From: Typhlomys cinereus
Taxonomy: Eukaryota; Chordata; Mammalia; Rodentia; Platacanthomyidae
NCBI GenBank assembly: GCA_023101885.1
Contig: JALPQD010000101.1
Span: 4,404,600 to 4,468,599, forward strand
Length of the DNA stretch: 64,000 nt
Reading direction: 5' to 3'
Shown here one piece after another: positions 44,880 through 55,700 of this stretch (position 1 is its first letter; each line of letters opens with the position of its first letter). A program made the position numbers and the translations under genes. The notes under the pieces were generated by a model. That model did not search any database and was not told where the DNA came from. It saw only the letters and a list, made by a program, of their open reading frames with translations.

Positions 44880-45070
44880 ACACAGCTGTGGGGACCTTCA
44901 GTCATGTTAGGGCGTGCTTTCTAGCAGTGTAGCAGCCTTTGAGGCGTCCCTGCTCCTGTAAGTAACCCTTATCCCTTTGCCTGCAAGTAATCCAAATAAA
45001 CTTGTTGGTTCATCAAATTGAACCTTGGCATGATTGTTACTTTGTTCTGTGGCAGAACTCCTGTCCGCGG
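44880..45070 (+). mobile_element. LTR 3' part with AATAAA
   Basis: 'cctgctcctgtaagtaaccc', 'gcctgcaagtaatcc', AATAAA at 44995-45000, then 'cttgttggttcatcaaattg' and 'actttgttctgtggcagaac', form an R-U5-like segment of an ERV LTR. The 5' limit is unknown. Confidence 0.5.
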
Positions 45071-45289
45071 TGGAAAGACAATTGTGTGGCATCTCCCCAG
45101 GAAAAGCGTTCACACAACTCCATGGAAATCCAAACCAGAAATATCCTGGGTAGATGAAATGACCTGTCAGCGCCACACATGACTGCCATCAATCTACATA
45201 ACCACTGATGTGCTGGTCACACGCACTGGTCACCTCCACACAAGATGCCAATGTCATACTTGACTACTGTGAAGGGCTCAGGCAATGTC
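45071..45289. other. Non-coding DNA
   Basis: Unassigned. Confidence 0.35.
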
Positions 45290-46262
45290 TTTTTTTCTAT
45301 CTTTTTTACTATTCCAATCAGATTTTTGAAAATTTCTTTTTCTACTTTTACAAGCATATTGAGTATTCATCCCAACTTCCCTCCTTTACCTCTCCCTCCC
45401 ATCTCCTTCTTTCCCTTCACCATGCCCCACACTCCCTCCTACCCTTCCAACCTGTGTGCTTCTGTGGACCCCAGGGTTCACTCTGGCTTGTCTACTCCTG
45501 TGGGGGCTCAGGCTTCTGAGGTATATCAAGTTACCTCTCTTCAGGTTACCCCACTGATATGTGCATTTCCCTTCACTCATCCAGCTTTAGACTCAAAGAT
45601 TTCCACTGTAAGTTCCTATTCTATGGGTATAACAACAGCTACCTACAGAGAGCAGTTTGATGTACTGTCTTCCTACCTATAGGTTTATTGGCTATCTTTC
45701 CTATTGATCTATTTCCTTCCCTTTTTATAGGTTCTTGTTCTAGTTCACAGTAACAGGGATGTGTACCATCTGACAAGCAGGTCTTGAATCTAATCAGGAA
45801 GCTGTTGATTGTCTCCTTGATACTCATGCCACTGTTACTGGTGATCACCCATTGCCATGGTGATTAATATTGAAACTTACAGATCTCATATTGTTAATGT
45901 GGCTTGTGCTTGTTTCTCTCCCTTAGTAGTTTCTACTGTATTCCTTGGTACCATGTAAGCTATTCAGCAAGGAGAAGGTTCTCAGATCAATTCCAGTTGA
46001 TATATTTTGCCCATGATCCATTTGTGTTGCATCTTCAGTAATAGAGTCTTACTGACAGTTTTTGGAGAGCAACCAAGAGCAATGGCAAAAGCCTATAATG
46101 TTTGGGGGCAGTTGTTCATGGACATTTATGGAAGAAGCCTCAGGGATATCCAGGAGTCCAGTGAATCGTCAAAGGCTGTAGGAGATGGAGGTGCAGAGTG
46201 AGAAGTAGTGTGGACACCAATCTAAATTTCATAGTAATGAGTCACCAGAAGCCTAGTTAAGG
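45290..46262 (-). mobile_element. Rodent L1 3' region, antisense
   Basis: A T/C-rich 3' end (45290-45460) is followed by 'ataggttcttgttctagttc', 'catctgacaagcaggtcttg', 'atctaatcaggaagctgttg' and 'gcatcttcagtaatagagtc', the same order as 61640-61960. The small frames inside are remnants. Confidence 0.7.
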
Positions 46263-46302
46263 AGAAATGGGTAATGTGACTACCAAGGAGCAGAGTTTGG
46301 AT

Positions 46303-46555
46303 GGCTTTGAATTTTTTAAAAAAATATTTATTTTTTCCACTCACACAAGCTTGGTAGGTACCCCATTACCCTCCTTCCCTCCACCTCTCCCTGGATCCCC
46401 TTGCTTCCTACCCCCTTTTCCCCTTCCTTCCCCCCTTTCCTTACTCCCATTGTCCCCCCCCAACCCCATCCCTAGTCCTTATACATCATCCAAGAGTAGA
46501 ACCCAGAGGGAAGTTTGACATGCACAATAAAAGATGCTCTAGGGCTTTGAACTTT
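46303..46555 (-). mobile_element. Short twin-primed L1 insertion
   Basis: 46317-46475 is an antisense L1 3' end ('ctcacacaagcttggtaggt' parallels 'ctcatacaaacttaataggt' at 51033). 46476-46542 ('tccttatacatcatccaaga') is the reverse complement of the segment that follows in the 51.1-kb copy. The unit lies between direct repeats 'ggctttgaa(t/c)tttt' at 46303-46315 and 46543-46555. A 5'-inverted, truncated L1 is the textbook twin-priming product. Confidence 0.85.
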
Positions 46556-47004
46556 TAACTGACTGGGAATGGGAGGTGTGTGTGTGTGTGTGTGTACATC
46601 TCTGTGTGAGTTACAGAGATAACAAATTTTCGGGACTTTGTCTATCACGAAGGGGTGACCTAGAAGGATCGCTTTGTACCAGTGTTTACTGATAATTTTC
46701 TTAGAAGCTAATTTCAAATATTAGATGAAAGTGCGTGCCAGTGCATAAGCAGATGATAGCCCTGCTGTCTTGTGATGGTGGGAATTTCTCTCAATTATTT
46801 TTATCACTAAGTAAATATTTATAGATTGTCTACTGTTTGGCAAGCATTAGGCTTAGTGTGTAAACAAATAGTTAAAATACTTGCCGAGAAATATGATGAT
46901 AAAGTTCTGAACATGCCTTAGAAACACGCATTGCTTATTTGCAGCTAATTTCTCATAAATGTGCATGTAAAAGGCTATCTTCTTATAAACATAAACTCCA
47001 GGCT
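46556..47004. other. Non-coding DNA with a (GT)n
   Basis: A GT run lies at 46577-46596. The remainder is AT-rich and unassigned. Confidence 0.5.
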
Positions 47005-47135
47005 CTTCTTCTTTATTTATTTATGAGAGAGAGAGAGCAAGCAAGAGAGGTGCACACATGCACCATGCATATTGAACTCAGATCTCTAGGTTTACAAGCA
47101 GGGACCTTACCCACTGAGCTATCTCACAGATCCTG
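47005..47135 (-). mobile_element. Jerboa-like SINE, antisense
   Basis: 'tttatttatttatgagagag' (complement of a CT run plus AAATAAATAAA end), 'gcacacatgcaccatgcata', 'ttgaactcagatctctaggt' and 'ttacccactgagctatctca' (head complement) make a short complete SINE of the CT-tail type. Confidence 0.65.
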
Positions 47136-47508
47136 TTGCATGTTCTTTCTAAGTTCCACTTGACAACTCTTTCAAATAAAATGAAGGTCTTAGCCCTCTG
47201 AGTGACATAGCCTGAATCTAGCATCTGCTGCTATTGGGGGGGAGGGGTAAGAAGGCAGTTGCCTTCCAAGTTAAACTTGCCTCTTACATCCTATTCAAAT
47301 AGCTTTTAAAATGACAAAGGCAGGGAGCTGACAGCACTAGTTGACAAGCAACAGAACCAGAGGCGTCTCTGTTGACTAGTGAGAACCAAGAACGGCTGGC
47401 AGGATCCTCCACCAGCATCTCTGATCTCCTGCCTCCCTGCTCTGTCCCTGGAGTCCACGTGGGAACGTGGTAGAAGGGGACAACCAATTTCTCAAAGTTG
47501 CCCTCTGA
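47136..47508. other. Non-coding DNA
   Basis: The last part ('gacagcactagttgacaagc' onward) may be the body of a SINE ending in the following CT run, but its head is not convincing. Confidence 0.35.
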
Positions 47509-47572
<64 letters not shown>

Positions 47573-47600
47573 TCTTTCTCAATAGAAAATAAAGAAACTT
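47509..47600. repeat. (TC)n microsatellite with AAATAAAG end
   Basis: About 29 pure TC units at 47512-47569 are followed by 'aatagaaaataaagaaac', resembling a CT-tail SINE terminus. Confidence 0.95.
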
Positions 47601-47696
47601 AAATAGCAGACCCAACAATTAAGATGTACTTCCTATGTGTCAGATTAAGGAGTGGGGGTGAGTAGTTTGTACCCTCTAATCTTTAAAAATAATAAG

Positions 47697-47802
47697 AGAA
47701 GTCAGGTAAAGTGGCTCAATATCTGTAATCCCAGCACTCCAATGAGACAGGATTTTGAGTTTGTGACCAGTCTGAGTGACACAGCAAGAATGTGTTTCCA
47801 AG
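47697..47802 (+). mobile_element. B1-like SINE
   Basis: 'aaagtggctcaatatctgta', 'atcccagcactccaatgaga' and 'gaccagtctgagtgacacag' follow B1 order. The (GA)/(GGAA) array that comes next has grown from its A-rich end. Confidence 0.7.
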
Positions 47803-47970
47803 AGAGAGAGAGAGAGAGAGGAAAGAAAAGAAAGAAAAGAAGGAAGGAAGGAAGGAAGGAAGGAAGGAAGGAAGGAAGGAAGGAAGGAAGGAAGGAAGGA
47901 AGGAAGGAAGGAAGGAAGGAAGGAAGAAAGGAAGGAAAGGAGGGAGGAAGAAAGGAAGGAAAGGAGTGAG
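47803..47970. repeat. (GA)n/(GGAA)n array
   Basis: GA at 47803-47820, mixed GAAA, then about 25 GGAA units at 47840-47945 and a degraded end. It creates mirrored KEGR and SFLP peptides on the two strands. Confidence 0.97.
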
Positions 47971-49475
47971 AAGAAATGGCAGATAAATTGCTTATAAATG
48001 CCTTCTGGTTCAGAACGCAGAAGGAAGCCCAAGGAAAGATCATCCGAGTCTAAGTGTCACTCAGAGGGAACTAAAGTCAGTTGCTCAGTAAACCCATGAG
48101 GATCAATCCCTGCCCCTTAGAGTATTGTAAGTTGCCTGAGCCCTACAGTATCCTACCCAGAGACATAGCAGAAGGAGCTTTTTTATTATAGGGCACAGCC
48201 ATGAGGTGTCAAGGTTGCAGCCAGGCATCGTGTACACACACTTCAGCACCTGGCATAACTGCACTTTAATTTCTTTTCACAAACTGAATCCACCCATAGA
48301 ATCAACACTATACAGAGAGAGAGAATCTCCCCCAGCCAGTATCCTCCCTGAAACGCCCCACCCCCACCCCACCAAGCCAGATTGGCCCTTCCCAAAAGAC
48401 AACCTGGGTCATAGTTTTTCTACCGAGGTTAATTTTGCCAGTATTTTGTTTTATATAAACAGATTATGCAGATTATATAAGTCTAGTTTATTTTGCCAGT
48501 ATTATGGCTGAGAAACTTATCCAGGCTTCCAGCTGTAGAGTGTCCAATTATCCATTTCTGTCATTTCTGTAGGGTAGTCTACTGCATGAACATTCTACAA
48601 GTACTATTCAAATCCGTATGAGGTCAGCCATGAGTTCTCTCCATTTTGACTAGTACAGGTTGTATTACTCTGGACATTCTAGTATATATCTTTTGGAGAA
48701 ACCTATTGGGTAGATTCCTCAGAATCCAACTGTATAATCATGGACTTGGTGAGTTGCTTACTAGGGTCTCTAGTCACACCAAAAAAAATCACATCAGCAT
48801 GAAACAAATGAATAGGAGAAAAACACACAGATGTTTTTACATTTGTTTGAGAGCCCCTGGAGGAAAATGAAGACCCCTAATGTGGAAATCCCTAAGTACC
48901 ATGCATTGGATTGAACAAAGACAGTTAACTGTGGAAAAGTCACCAAGGCATATAAAGAGACCAAAGGAAGATGACAGGCATGTAAACAAGATGGTTTTGT
49001 ATATTGCTGTTAGCCTTGACTCTCTGCCTATGGGGAGATGAGTGTTCCCTTTCTCTTGGTATAAGAAGAGCGTGTTAGCAAGGAATTCCATTTGCCAGGA
49101 AGAAACAGGAAATCTGAGTTCACATCCTGAGCCTGCAGTTTCTCAAGAGTGTCTAGTTCAAAATAACCCTCATGCCAAAGTGGCACACTTTGGGGGCAGT
49201 GTGTTCTGCCACTCCTCACTGTGCATGTGACTAGTTTTGGCTGATACTATGACACTTCCCCAGAGAACCGAGTCAAGTTATGCCCCATCTGGCAATGCTG
49301 CTTCATGTTCTAGGCAACTCTAGCAACCTGGGGGATGGTAGATACAGACACAGTCTACTTGTAGTCCCTTTCAAATGAAATTGAATGCCTTTCCTGATAA
49401 CCGGTGATTATTTGTATATTTTCTTGTCTGTGGTCTCTGATCCCCTGTTTCACCCGTTTACCTACTGGGTTATTT
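47971..49475. other. Non-coding DNA, partly old L1-like
   Basis: 'accaacctattgggtagatt'-type wording near 48690-48740 hints at eroded antisense L1, but it is not firm. No exon recognised. Confidence 0.35.
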
Positions 49476-49805
49476 GCCATGGTTTGAACGTAAGTTGCTC
49501 CCCACAGGCTCATGGCTGTTAATATTTGAAAAAGCCATGGCACCTTTGGGCGACAGAACTCTGCGGGAGGAAGGCACGTCACAGGGGATGGGCCTGGAGG
49601 TTGGCTAGCCCCGCCTTCCTTCTCTAGTTTGCAACCAGTTCTCCGGCCTCCACGATGTCTACAGTTACCTGAGCCTCCTCCAGCTTCTGCCACCTGCCAA
49701 GTCTCCCCTACTATAACGGTCTGTATCTCCCCTCTTGAACTGTAAGCCAGATACATCTCCCTTTCTCTCTTAAGTTGTTCAGGGGTCTCGCAGCAGCAGA
49801 AACAA
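49476..49805 (+). mobile_element. Rodent LTR-like repeat, sense
   Basis: 'catggtttgaacgtaagttg', 'ctccccacaggctcatggct', 'aaccagttctccggcctcca', 'cttgaactgtaagccagata' and 'cttaagttgttcaggggtct' follow the order of a widespread rodent LTR-like repeat. The copy at 55930 is its complement. Confidence 0.6.
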
Positions 49806-49814
49806 TCACTGCAA

Positions 49815-52560
49815 GTTTTTTACATTTTTTTAAGAAAAATTAATTATCTAACCTACTGATTCTTCTTTTACTACTTTCATATTCTTTCTCTCTCCCTCTC
49901 TCTCTGCCCCCTGCTGATTCAGTTTTATGGAACTACAACTCACATGCCATGAAATCTCTATTGTAAAAAGTACAGTGAAGTTTATATATAGCCACAGGGT
50001 TGTGCCCCACCATCCTCACTCCCTGATGTCCCCACACGGTCTGCAGTTGACTGTGAAGACACCAGCACCGACTGTCGGTCCATCTCCCCACTAGCCTGCA
50101 ACGCATCCACCAAAATCCAGCTAGAAGCAGGTGCCTCTACAAACTTGCCTGTTCTGGACATCATGGATTAATGGAATCATGAAACGTGGGGTTTGTTTTT
50201 TTTTTTGCATTTCACTTAGCATAGTGTTTTCAAGGTTTCCTATTTATGATTGAATGCTCTCCCATTGTATAATGTATCAGAAGTCACTTGCTCATGTCAC
50301 AAAGGGACATCTGGGTTGCAGACTTACTGCTTGACTATCATGAATCATGCCACCATGAACTTTTTTTTTAATTTTTTTAATTTAATTTAATTTTTCTGTT
50401 CATACAAATATAAGAAGAACTCCTGTCCCCTCCCTCCCTCCACCCCTCCCTGGACCTCCCTGTTTCCTCCCCGCTTTATCCCTTCCTTTCCCCCCCTCCC
50501 TCCCTTTCCCCAAGTGCCCCCTCCCCCCATCTCTGAAGCATCTTTTAGTGAGAATATCAAACTTTTCTCTGGGTCCCCTTCTCTGATGAGGTGTAAGGAC
50601 TCAGTGGCAATTCCTAGAACTCTTTCTTGTGTTCCCCTTAAGTATAGGAACACTGTTGTGACTGTTAATCCCTTGCTTCTAAGGATCCTAGTGCCTTTAG
50701 TCCATGCTAGAATATGAGGGGTCAATGATATGTTGGTCATTGCGCAGATCATGCAGGGAACCTATGTGAGGATTCTGCCAATTTCTATCAATACAAATTA
50801 TACACTCTGAAACTGGAGAAATAACCACAGTATGAGTTCAGGGACCTACTGGACCTACTGTGAGTCAAACATAAACCAAACGTCCACCAATCACTTGACC
50901 TCCATGTGCCCCTGCTTTTACCAGTGTGCCACAATGCTCTTTTTTGTTTGTTTGTTTGATCATACATTTTCTGAATACTTATATATTTCTTTTTTTTAGT
51001 TGGTTTTTTTTTCATTTTTCATTATTATTTCCGCTCATACAAACTTAATAGGTACACCGGTTCACTCCCTCCCTCTTCCTCCCCCCTACCCCCCTGCTCC
51101 CCCTCCCCTCACCTCTTCCTCCCCACCCCCCAGTGCCTCTCCCCCCCCAATCCCCAGAGAATCCTTTAATGTGCATGTCAGACTCTCCTCTGGGCCCTCC
51201 TCTTTGATGATGTACAAGGACCCAGTGGCTTTTCCCTGAACCCTTTCCTATGTTCCTCTTAAGCTCAGGAACACTACTATGGCTGTCAATTCTTTGCTTC
51301 CAAGGATCTTGGTGCCTTTAGCAAATGCTAGACTTTATGGGATCAATAGTGTGTGGGACATTGCACAGGGCCTGCAAAGTCCAATTATAATTGCTTCGGC
51401 CCTAACTTGTGTGGAGTATCTTGCATATCATTGCTCCTCCCATCCTTGTATTCTTACAATCTTACCGCCCCCTCTTCCGCAAATTTCCCTGAGCTTCAGG
51501 ATGGGGAGAGAATAGGCTGGCCTAGTCCTAGGTGGTTGATATAGAGTCTCTGAAGTTCTGGATTATGATTCGTTGATTTTCTTTTGCAGTTTTGCTGCTC
51601 CTGTAGTGCCCTTCACTCCATTCTGATGGGTATTGTATTTCACCCCCTGGCCAGAGATAAAAAGCTGTTAAACCAGAGTCTTGTTATAAGAGTATATTCA
51701 AAGGTAGATGTAATAAAAGTAGGAAACCACAGTGAGGGAGGGTCAATCACCCATTTGCAAAATGGTTACTTTTTATCTGCCAGACTATATGCCCTCCTCT
51801 TCTAGTGAGATCATACCCCATCAGTTGTAAATGATCAAGAAGGAAAGTCTGTGAACTTAACCAGATGTCTCATTACTTACTTGCAGTCCTTGATGGAGGC
51901 CTATTTTCTCAGCTGTAACATGGTCTCCTCTCTCCTTGTTTCTGGTATGGCCTCCTACCCCATCCCTCCTGTTCATAATCCTTGCAATTACTGTAGGTAT
52001 TACAGAGATTTATCTTTGAGTGTCTCTAGGCCACCATGAACTTTCATGTGCAATGTTTTATATGGATTCATACTTTCAATTTTCCTTAGCAGATACCAAG
52101 GGGTAAAATTGCTTGATCACATGTAACTCAGATTAAACTTTTTGAAAAGTCTTATGGTTTCTCTTTTAAAGGTTTTAAAAACATTCCACCTTGGTGTTGA
52201 TTTTGTGGCTGATTTCATTTGTTCTCTTCACTGTTAACATTTTTGTATTCCAGTTTAAATATATATGTATATTTTTTCCCTACTCCAAGATGTGAAGGTG
52301 TTCCTTGATTTGTTGTTTCTTAAAGGTTTTACTGATTTATCTTTCATGTTGAAATCTGTAGCCCATCTGGAGCTGATTTTGTATATGGTGTGAGAGAGGG
52401 GTCAAGAAGGTTTCTTTTTCCATATGGCCACCTGATCCAGCCAGAATCACATTTTTGACACCACCCTTTCCTCACTATTAGTTTTTAATTTACATTTTGC
52501 TGATTCATACTTAATTCATCGTCAACCTAAGGCCCAGGTACCTTTCATATGGACAGAATG
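49815..52560 (-). mobile_element. Ancient L1M 3' end, split by a younger L1
   Basis: Antisense L1M landmarks are seen on both sides of the 50364-52030 insertion. Left: 'acttgcctgttctggacatc', 'atttcacttagcatagtgtt', 'caaggtttcc'. Right: 'ttcatgtgcaatgttttata', 'aattgcttgatcacatgtaa', 'gtagcccatctggagctgat', 'tttgtatatggtgtgagaga'. The two halves join into a continuous L1M order when the insertion and one copy of the 14-bp duplication are removed. Confidence 0.8.
50364..52030 (-). mobile_element. Rodent L1 insertion, two 3' ends in tandem, 14-bp TSD
   Basis: The block is bounded by the perfect direct repeat 'ccaccatgaacttt' at 50350-50363 and 52031-52044. Inside, an L1 3' end at 50364-50755 is followed by about 240 bp of other sequence and a second L1 3' end from about 51000. 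Both contain the antisense series 'catacaaa', 'tccctccctc', 'aaggactcagtgg/aaggacccagtgg', 'cccttaag', 'aggatcctagtgccttta/aggatcttggtgccttta'. The second continues to 52030. All frames are broken. Confidence 0.8.
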
Positions 52561-53064
52561 AAACCCAGTCTTCCAGTCCCACACACAATGGACACATGGT
52601 TCCTATTTATGTTTATCTTACCTAAATATGGAACTTATTTATTTATAATTAATTTCCTCTATTTTCAATCTATGCTTTCCCTGGTCAGGAAGTTTATAAA
52701 ATGTCATATTGCAATACTTTCGTTGTATCTAACAGGTTTAATAAGTGTGCATTTTATTTTTTCAACCTAAGTACATAAAGTATTGAAAAAGACTAGACTC
52801 TACATTTAGCCACACAGGACTCTGGGCAGGGATGGTAATTCATCAGTCCCAGGCATTCAACTACGTTTCATTCTTAATCGGTATTATAACCACCTCCCTG
52901 GGTATCTATGGTTACTTCCTTTGCTTCATCAGTATACTTACTTAACATCAGCACCTAAATTCAAAGCAATGCCCAAATGGAAATCCAACGGCATAGCTGT
53001 CCTCAAAAATGTTCCCAATGAAGCTTGAGCCTATGCTAGCTCCCCTGCAAGGAAAAGAATCTAA
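52561..53064. other. Non-coding AT-rich DNA
   Basis: Probably more eroded L1M in the first part ('tatgctttccctggtcagga'). Nothing gene-like. Confidence 0.35.
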
Positions 53065-53280
53065 ACTTGGGAGACAGTTCAGAGGTTAAAGCCTTTGCTT
53101 CACAAGCAAAAGGACTAAGTCTAGATCTCCAGATCTCACATAAAGATGCCAGGGAGATATGGTGGTAGCTGCAATTCTGGAAGGCAGAGACTGGGAAACC
53201 CCAGAGCAAAGCAATAAGGAGATAAAGCAACTCAGATTAATTCCCGAAGTTCGTGCCTTCACAGGCACAGGCATGAAAAA
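53065..53280 (+). mobile_element. Family-2 SINE
   Basis: 'acttgggagacagttcagag', 'gttaaagcctttgcttcaca', 'agatctcacataaagatgcc', 'ctggaaggcagagactggga' and 'ccccagagcaaagcaataag' are the family-2 landmarks. The usual CA tail is very short here. Confidence 0.75.
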
Positions 53281-53282
53281 AA

Positions 53283-53770
53283 ATTCCACCTCAATCCAAT
53301 CAGAATGGCTGTCATCGAAGATACAATTACAACAAATGCTGGGGAACACTTGAGAAGTAAGAAGAACTTGCACACTAGGGATATGAGTATAAACTGATGC
53401 AGTCATTTTGGAAACCAGTCCAGGATTTTCTCCAAAAAGCTAGAAATAGAGCTACCACATGATCATGCTATATCACTCTTGTGGGGGGAGAAGGAGAGAG
53501 AAAGTCATTGTCTTCAAATGTAGCCATCAGCGAGTTCTCCACACTCCAGCGGACAGCTTCACTATGAGGAAGCGTTACAGCTTCAGCACGTGAGTGGTCC
53601 TGGTCAAACGCAGAGGGTCACAAAACAAAGAGACAGGACACTGGATGGGGACCTGGTGGTAAGAGGAGCTCAGCAGCAGTGGGAGGAAAGTAAGAGAAGT
53701 GGAGGGATGAGTGTGGCCAGAATGTGTTGTGTGTATATATGAAATGGTCAAACAATAATTTTTTTTCAAA
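53283..53770 (+). mobile_element. L1 ORF2 end plus 3' UTR, sense, internally deleted
   Basis: 'cagaatggctgtcatcgaag', 'acaaatgctggggaacactt' and 'ctagaaatagagctaccaca' are sense L1 ORF2-end words. 'tgtggccagaatgtgttgtg' and 'tatgaaatggtcaaacaata' are 3' UTR words with an A/T end at about 53765. Sequence expected between them is missing. The frame is not intact. Confidence 0.7.
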
Positions 53771-53775
53771 ATTAC

Positions 53776-54058
53776 AGGGCTGGAGGAGATGGCTCAGAAG
53801 GTAAAGCTTGTTGCACAAGCCTGATAACCTGAGTTCAGATCTCACATGAAAACTGTACCCTTATTGGAAATGGGAGGAAAAGACCTGGGAACCACCTTGC
53901 AGGCCAGCCAACCTCAGTGAAAGTGAAGAGACCTGGTCACAAACAAGGTGGAAAGATGAAGAAAAACACCCAGAAAAACGTGCAAAGGTTGTCTGTCCTC
54001 TGCTCTCCATGCAGGTGCTGTGACATGTGCTCAGTGCCCACATGCATGAGTGTACACA

Positions 54059-54089
<31 letters not shown>

Positions 54090-54092
54090 CGG
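53776..54092 (+). mobile_element. B4-like SINE with (CA)n tail
   Basis: 'agggctggaggagatggctc', 'tgagttcagatctcacatg', 'accttgcaggccagccaacc' and 'agagacctggtcacaaacaa' lead into (CA)n at 54054-54091. Confidence 0.75.
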
Positions 54093-54618
54093 ATAAATAA
54101 AATAACCATTCTCAGAGTACAATTCAGTGATGTTCAGAATGTTATGCAATCATCTTTATCTAGTTCTGGAATATTTTCGTCACCCCAAAGGAAAACCCTG
54201 TCATTATACAATCCATTCTCCTTCCCCACAACCCTGGAAAACCAGTAATTTACTATCTAATCTTTCTATGCTGGGGTTCCATTCTGAATCCTTTGTGTAA
54301 ATGAAGTCATACAACATGCAGCCTGGCTGGCTTTGTTCATTTGGTTATTGCCAAGGTTTGTCCCCTTTGCAGTATGTGGGATGCTTCATTCCTTGATAGT
54401 ACCAAGATTCGTCCTCTTTGCAGTGTGTAGGATACTTGACTCCTTCATGAAGCTGAGAAGGTTTCTATTCTTATGGAGATGCTGAAGTCCACTCATCAGT
54501 TGATAGACACCTGGCTTTCTGCCTTTTGGCTATAGTGAATGGTGCTGGCTATGGACCTGGGTGGGCAACATGTCTGCTCAAGTTCCTGCTTTCAACTCTT
54601 CAAGTTATGTATTTTGAT
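54093..54618 (-). mobile_element. Ancient L1M 3' end, antisense
   Basis: 'agtacaattcagtgatgttc', 'ttttcgtcaccccaaaggaa', 'aaatgaagtcatacaacatg', 'cactcatcagttgatagaca' and 'ctttctgccttttggctata' are the classic antisense L1M 3' words, in order. Confidence 0.8.
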
Positions 54619-54900
54619 AGTTAGCTACAGGCGTCAACTTGACCACCGAAGGCTGGAGCTCTGGACACAATTGTGAAGAATTGGTAGTTGAGTTGAGCCC
54701 TGAGCAAGCCTGCAGGAGATTGTCCAATGGAGGGGGATGGCCCAGCCTATGGTGGGTGGGACTAGCCCCTGGGCAGGTTGATAAGCTGTTAGAGGGAGCC
54801 TGTTAAGGAAACTGATAATTCAGCATACTTGAGACAGACATGCTCTGTGGCAAATCAGGTATGTTCCTCTAGGGGACCTTCGCCTTAAATATGATTCACC
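54619..54900 (+). mobile_element. LTR-like element, reference copy of its family
   Basis: It starts 'tgatagttagctacaggcgt', then 'caacttgaccaccg', 'gagctctggacacaattgtg', 'aagaattggtagttgagttg', 'gcctgcaggagattgtcc', 'gggcaggttgataagctgtt' and 'attcagcatacttgag'. Relatives in this window are at 10663, 17320 (plus) and 18232, 18955, 28285 (minus). The 5' wording recalls ERVL (MLT2/MT2) LTRs. Confidence 0.65.
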
Positions 54901-55104
54901 AAGAGAAAAGGCACAAGAAAGACTAGAAACAGACGGGTAGTGGGACCACAGATGATTCCGTCCCTGCAGCTGCACGGATGGTTCCTGGGGTTCTCCTGCT
55001 GAGGAGGCTGGGGTGAGACTGTGAGGGGCTGGGTGTCACACAGAGCGGCACCTGGACTCATGATGAGTGATTTTTCTCAGAAAACCAGCAGGGGCCAGAA
55101 ATTC
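54901..55104. other. Non-coding DNA
   Basis: Unassigned. Confidence 0.35.
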
Positions 55105-55160
55105 TGTAAGTGATGGGCTGGGGCATAGGTTAAACCTGGCATGCACAAGGCCCGAGTTCA
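55105..55160 (+). mobile_element. ID-like SINE head
   Basis: 'gtaagtgatgggctggggca' and 'aaggcccgagttcaattcac' are the A-box and B-box halves of an ID-type element. The GGAA array follows directly in place of its tail. Confidence 0.6.
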
Positions 55161-55172
55161 ATTCACATAATG

Positions 55173-55328
55173 AAAAAGAGTGAAGGAGGGAGGGAGGGAG
55201 GGAGGGAGGGAGGAAGGAAGGAAGGAAGGAAGGAAGGAAGGAAGGAAGGAAGGAAGGAAGGAAGGAAGGAAGGAAGGAAGGAAGGAAGGAAGGAAGGAAG
55301 GAAGGAAGGAAGGAAGGAAGGAAGGAAA
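55173..55328. repeat. (GGGA)n/(GGAA)n array, left part
   Basis: About seven GGGA units are followed by about 28 pure GGAA units, read directly. Mirror-image peptides arise on both strands. Confidence 0.98.
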
Positions 55329-55700
55329 TGTTGTGGGAAATTCCCATATTCCAAAATGGAGAGACTGAGTCCACTCAGGTATAGTAGAGGAGGCAATTTA
55401 TTAAGAAACAACACATATATACATATGGGACAGATTCTGGAAAATTCCCAGAGAGTCTGACCTCAGTTATAATCTACTTTATAGCCAGGAGGGGAGGCAA
55501 GTTAACACTTTACATTTATTTGCAACCAAGGTCAGTGTGATCATTACTAGTCTCCAGATGTCATCTCCCTCTTATCTTGCAGTTGCAAAGAGAATCCAGA
55601 CATCTTGGCACTGTGGAGATCTTCTCCTATTGGAGATTGGGAGGGGAGGAGAACTGACTTCCCTCACTTGTTAATTTTTATTAGCTTAACCCTTCCTGTA
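55329..55700 (-). mobile_element. Solo LTR inside a GGAA array
   Basis: In the minus-strand sense: TATA-like 'ctataaag' (plus-strand complement 55477-55484), then AATAAA (TTTATT at 55397-55402), then 'cctgagtggactcagtctct' and the terminal '..tttcccacaaca' (55329 on plus starts TGTTGTGGG). This is U3-R-U5 order with TG/CA-type ends on at least one side. GGAA repeat lies on both flanks, so the LTR apparently landed in the array. Confidence 0.7.

Noticed and set aside
47803..47970. Telomere-like or satellite array
   Set aside because: The units are GGAA/GA growing from a B1 tail, not TTAGGG and not a long satellite monomer.
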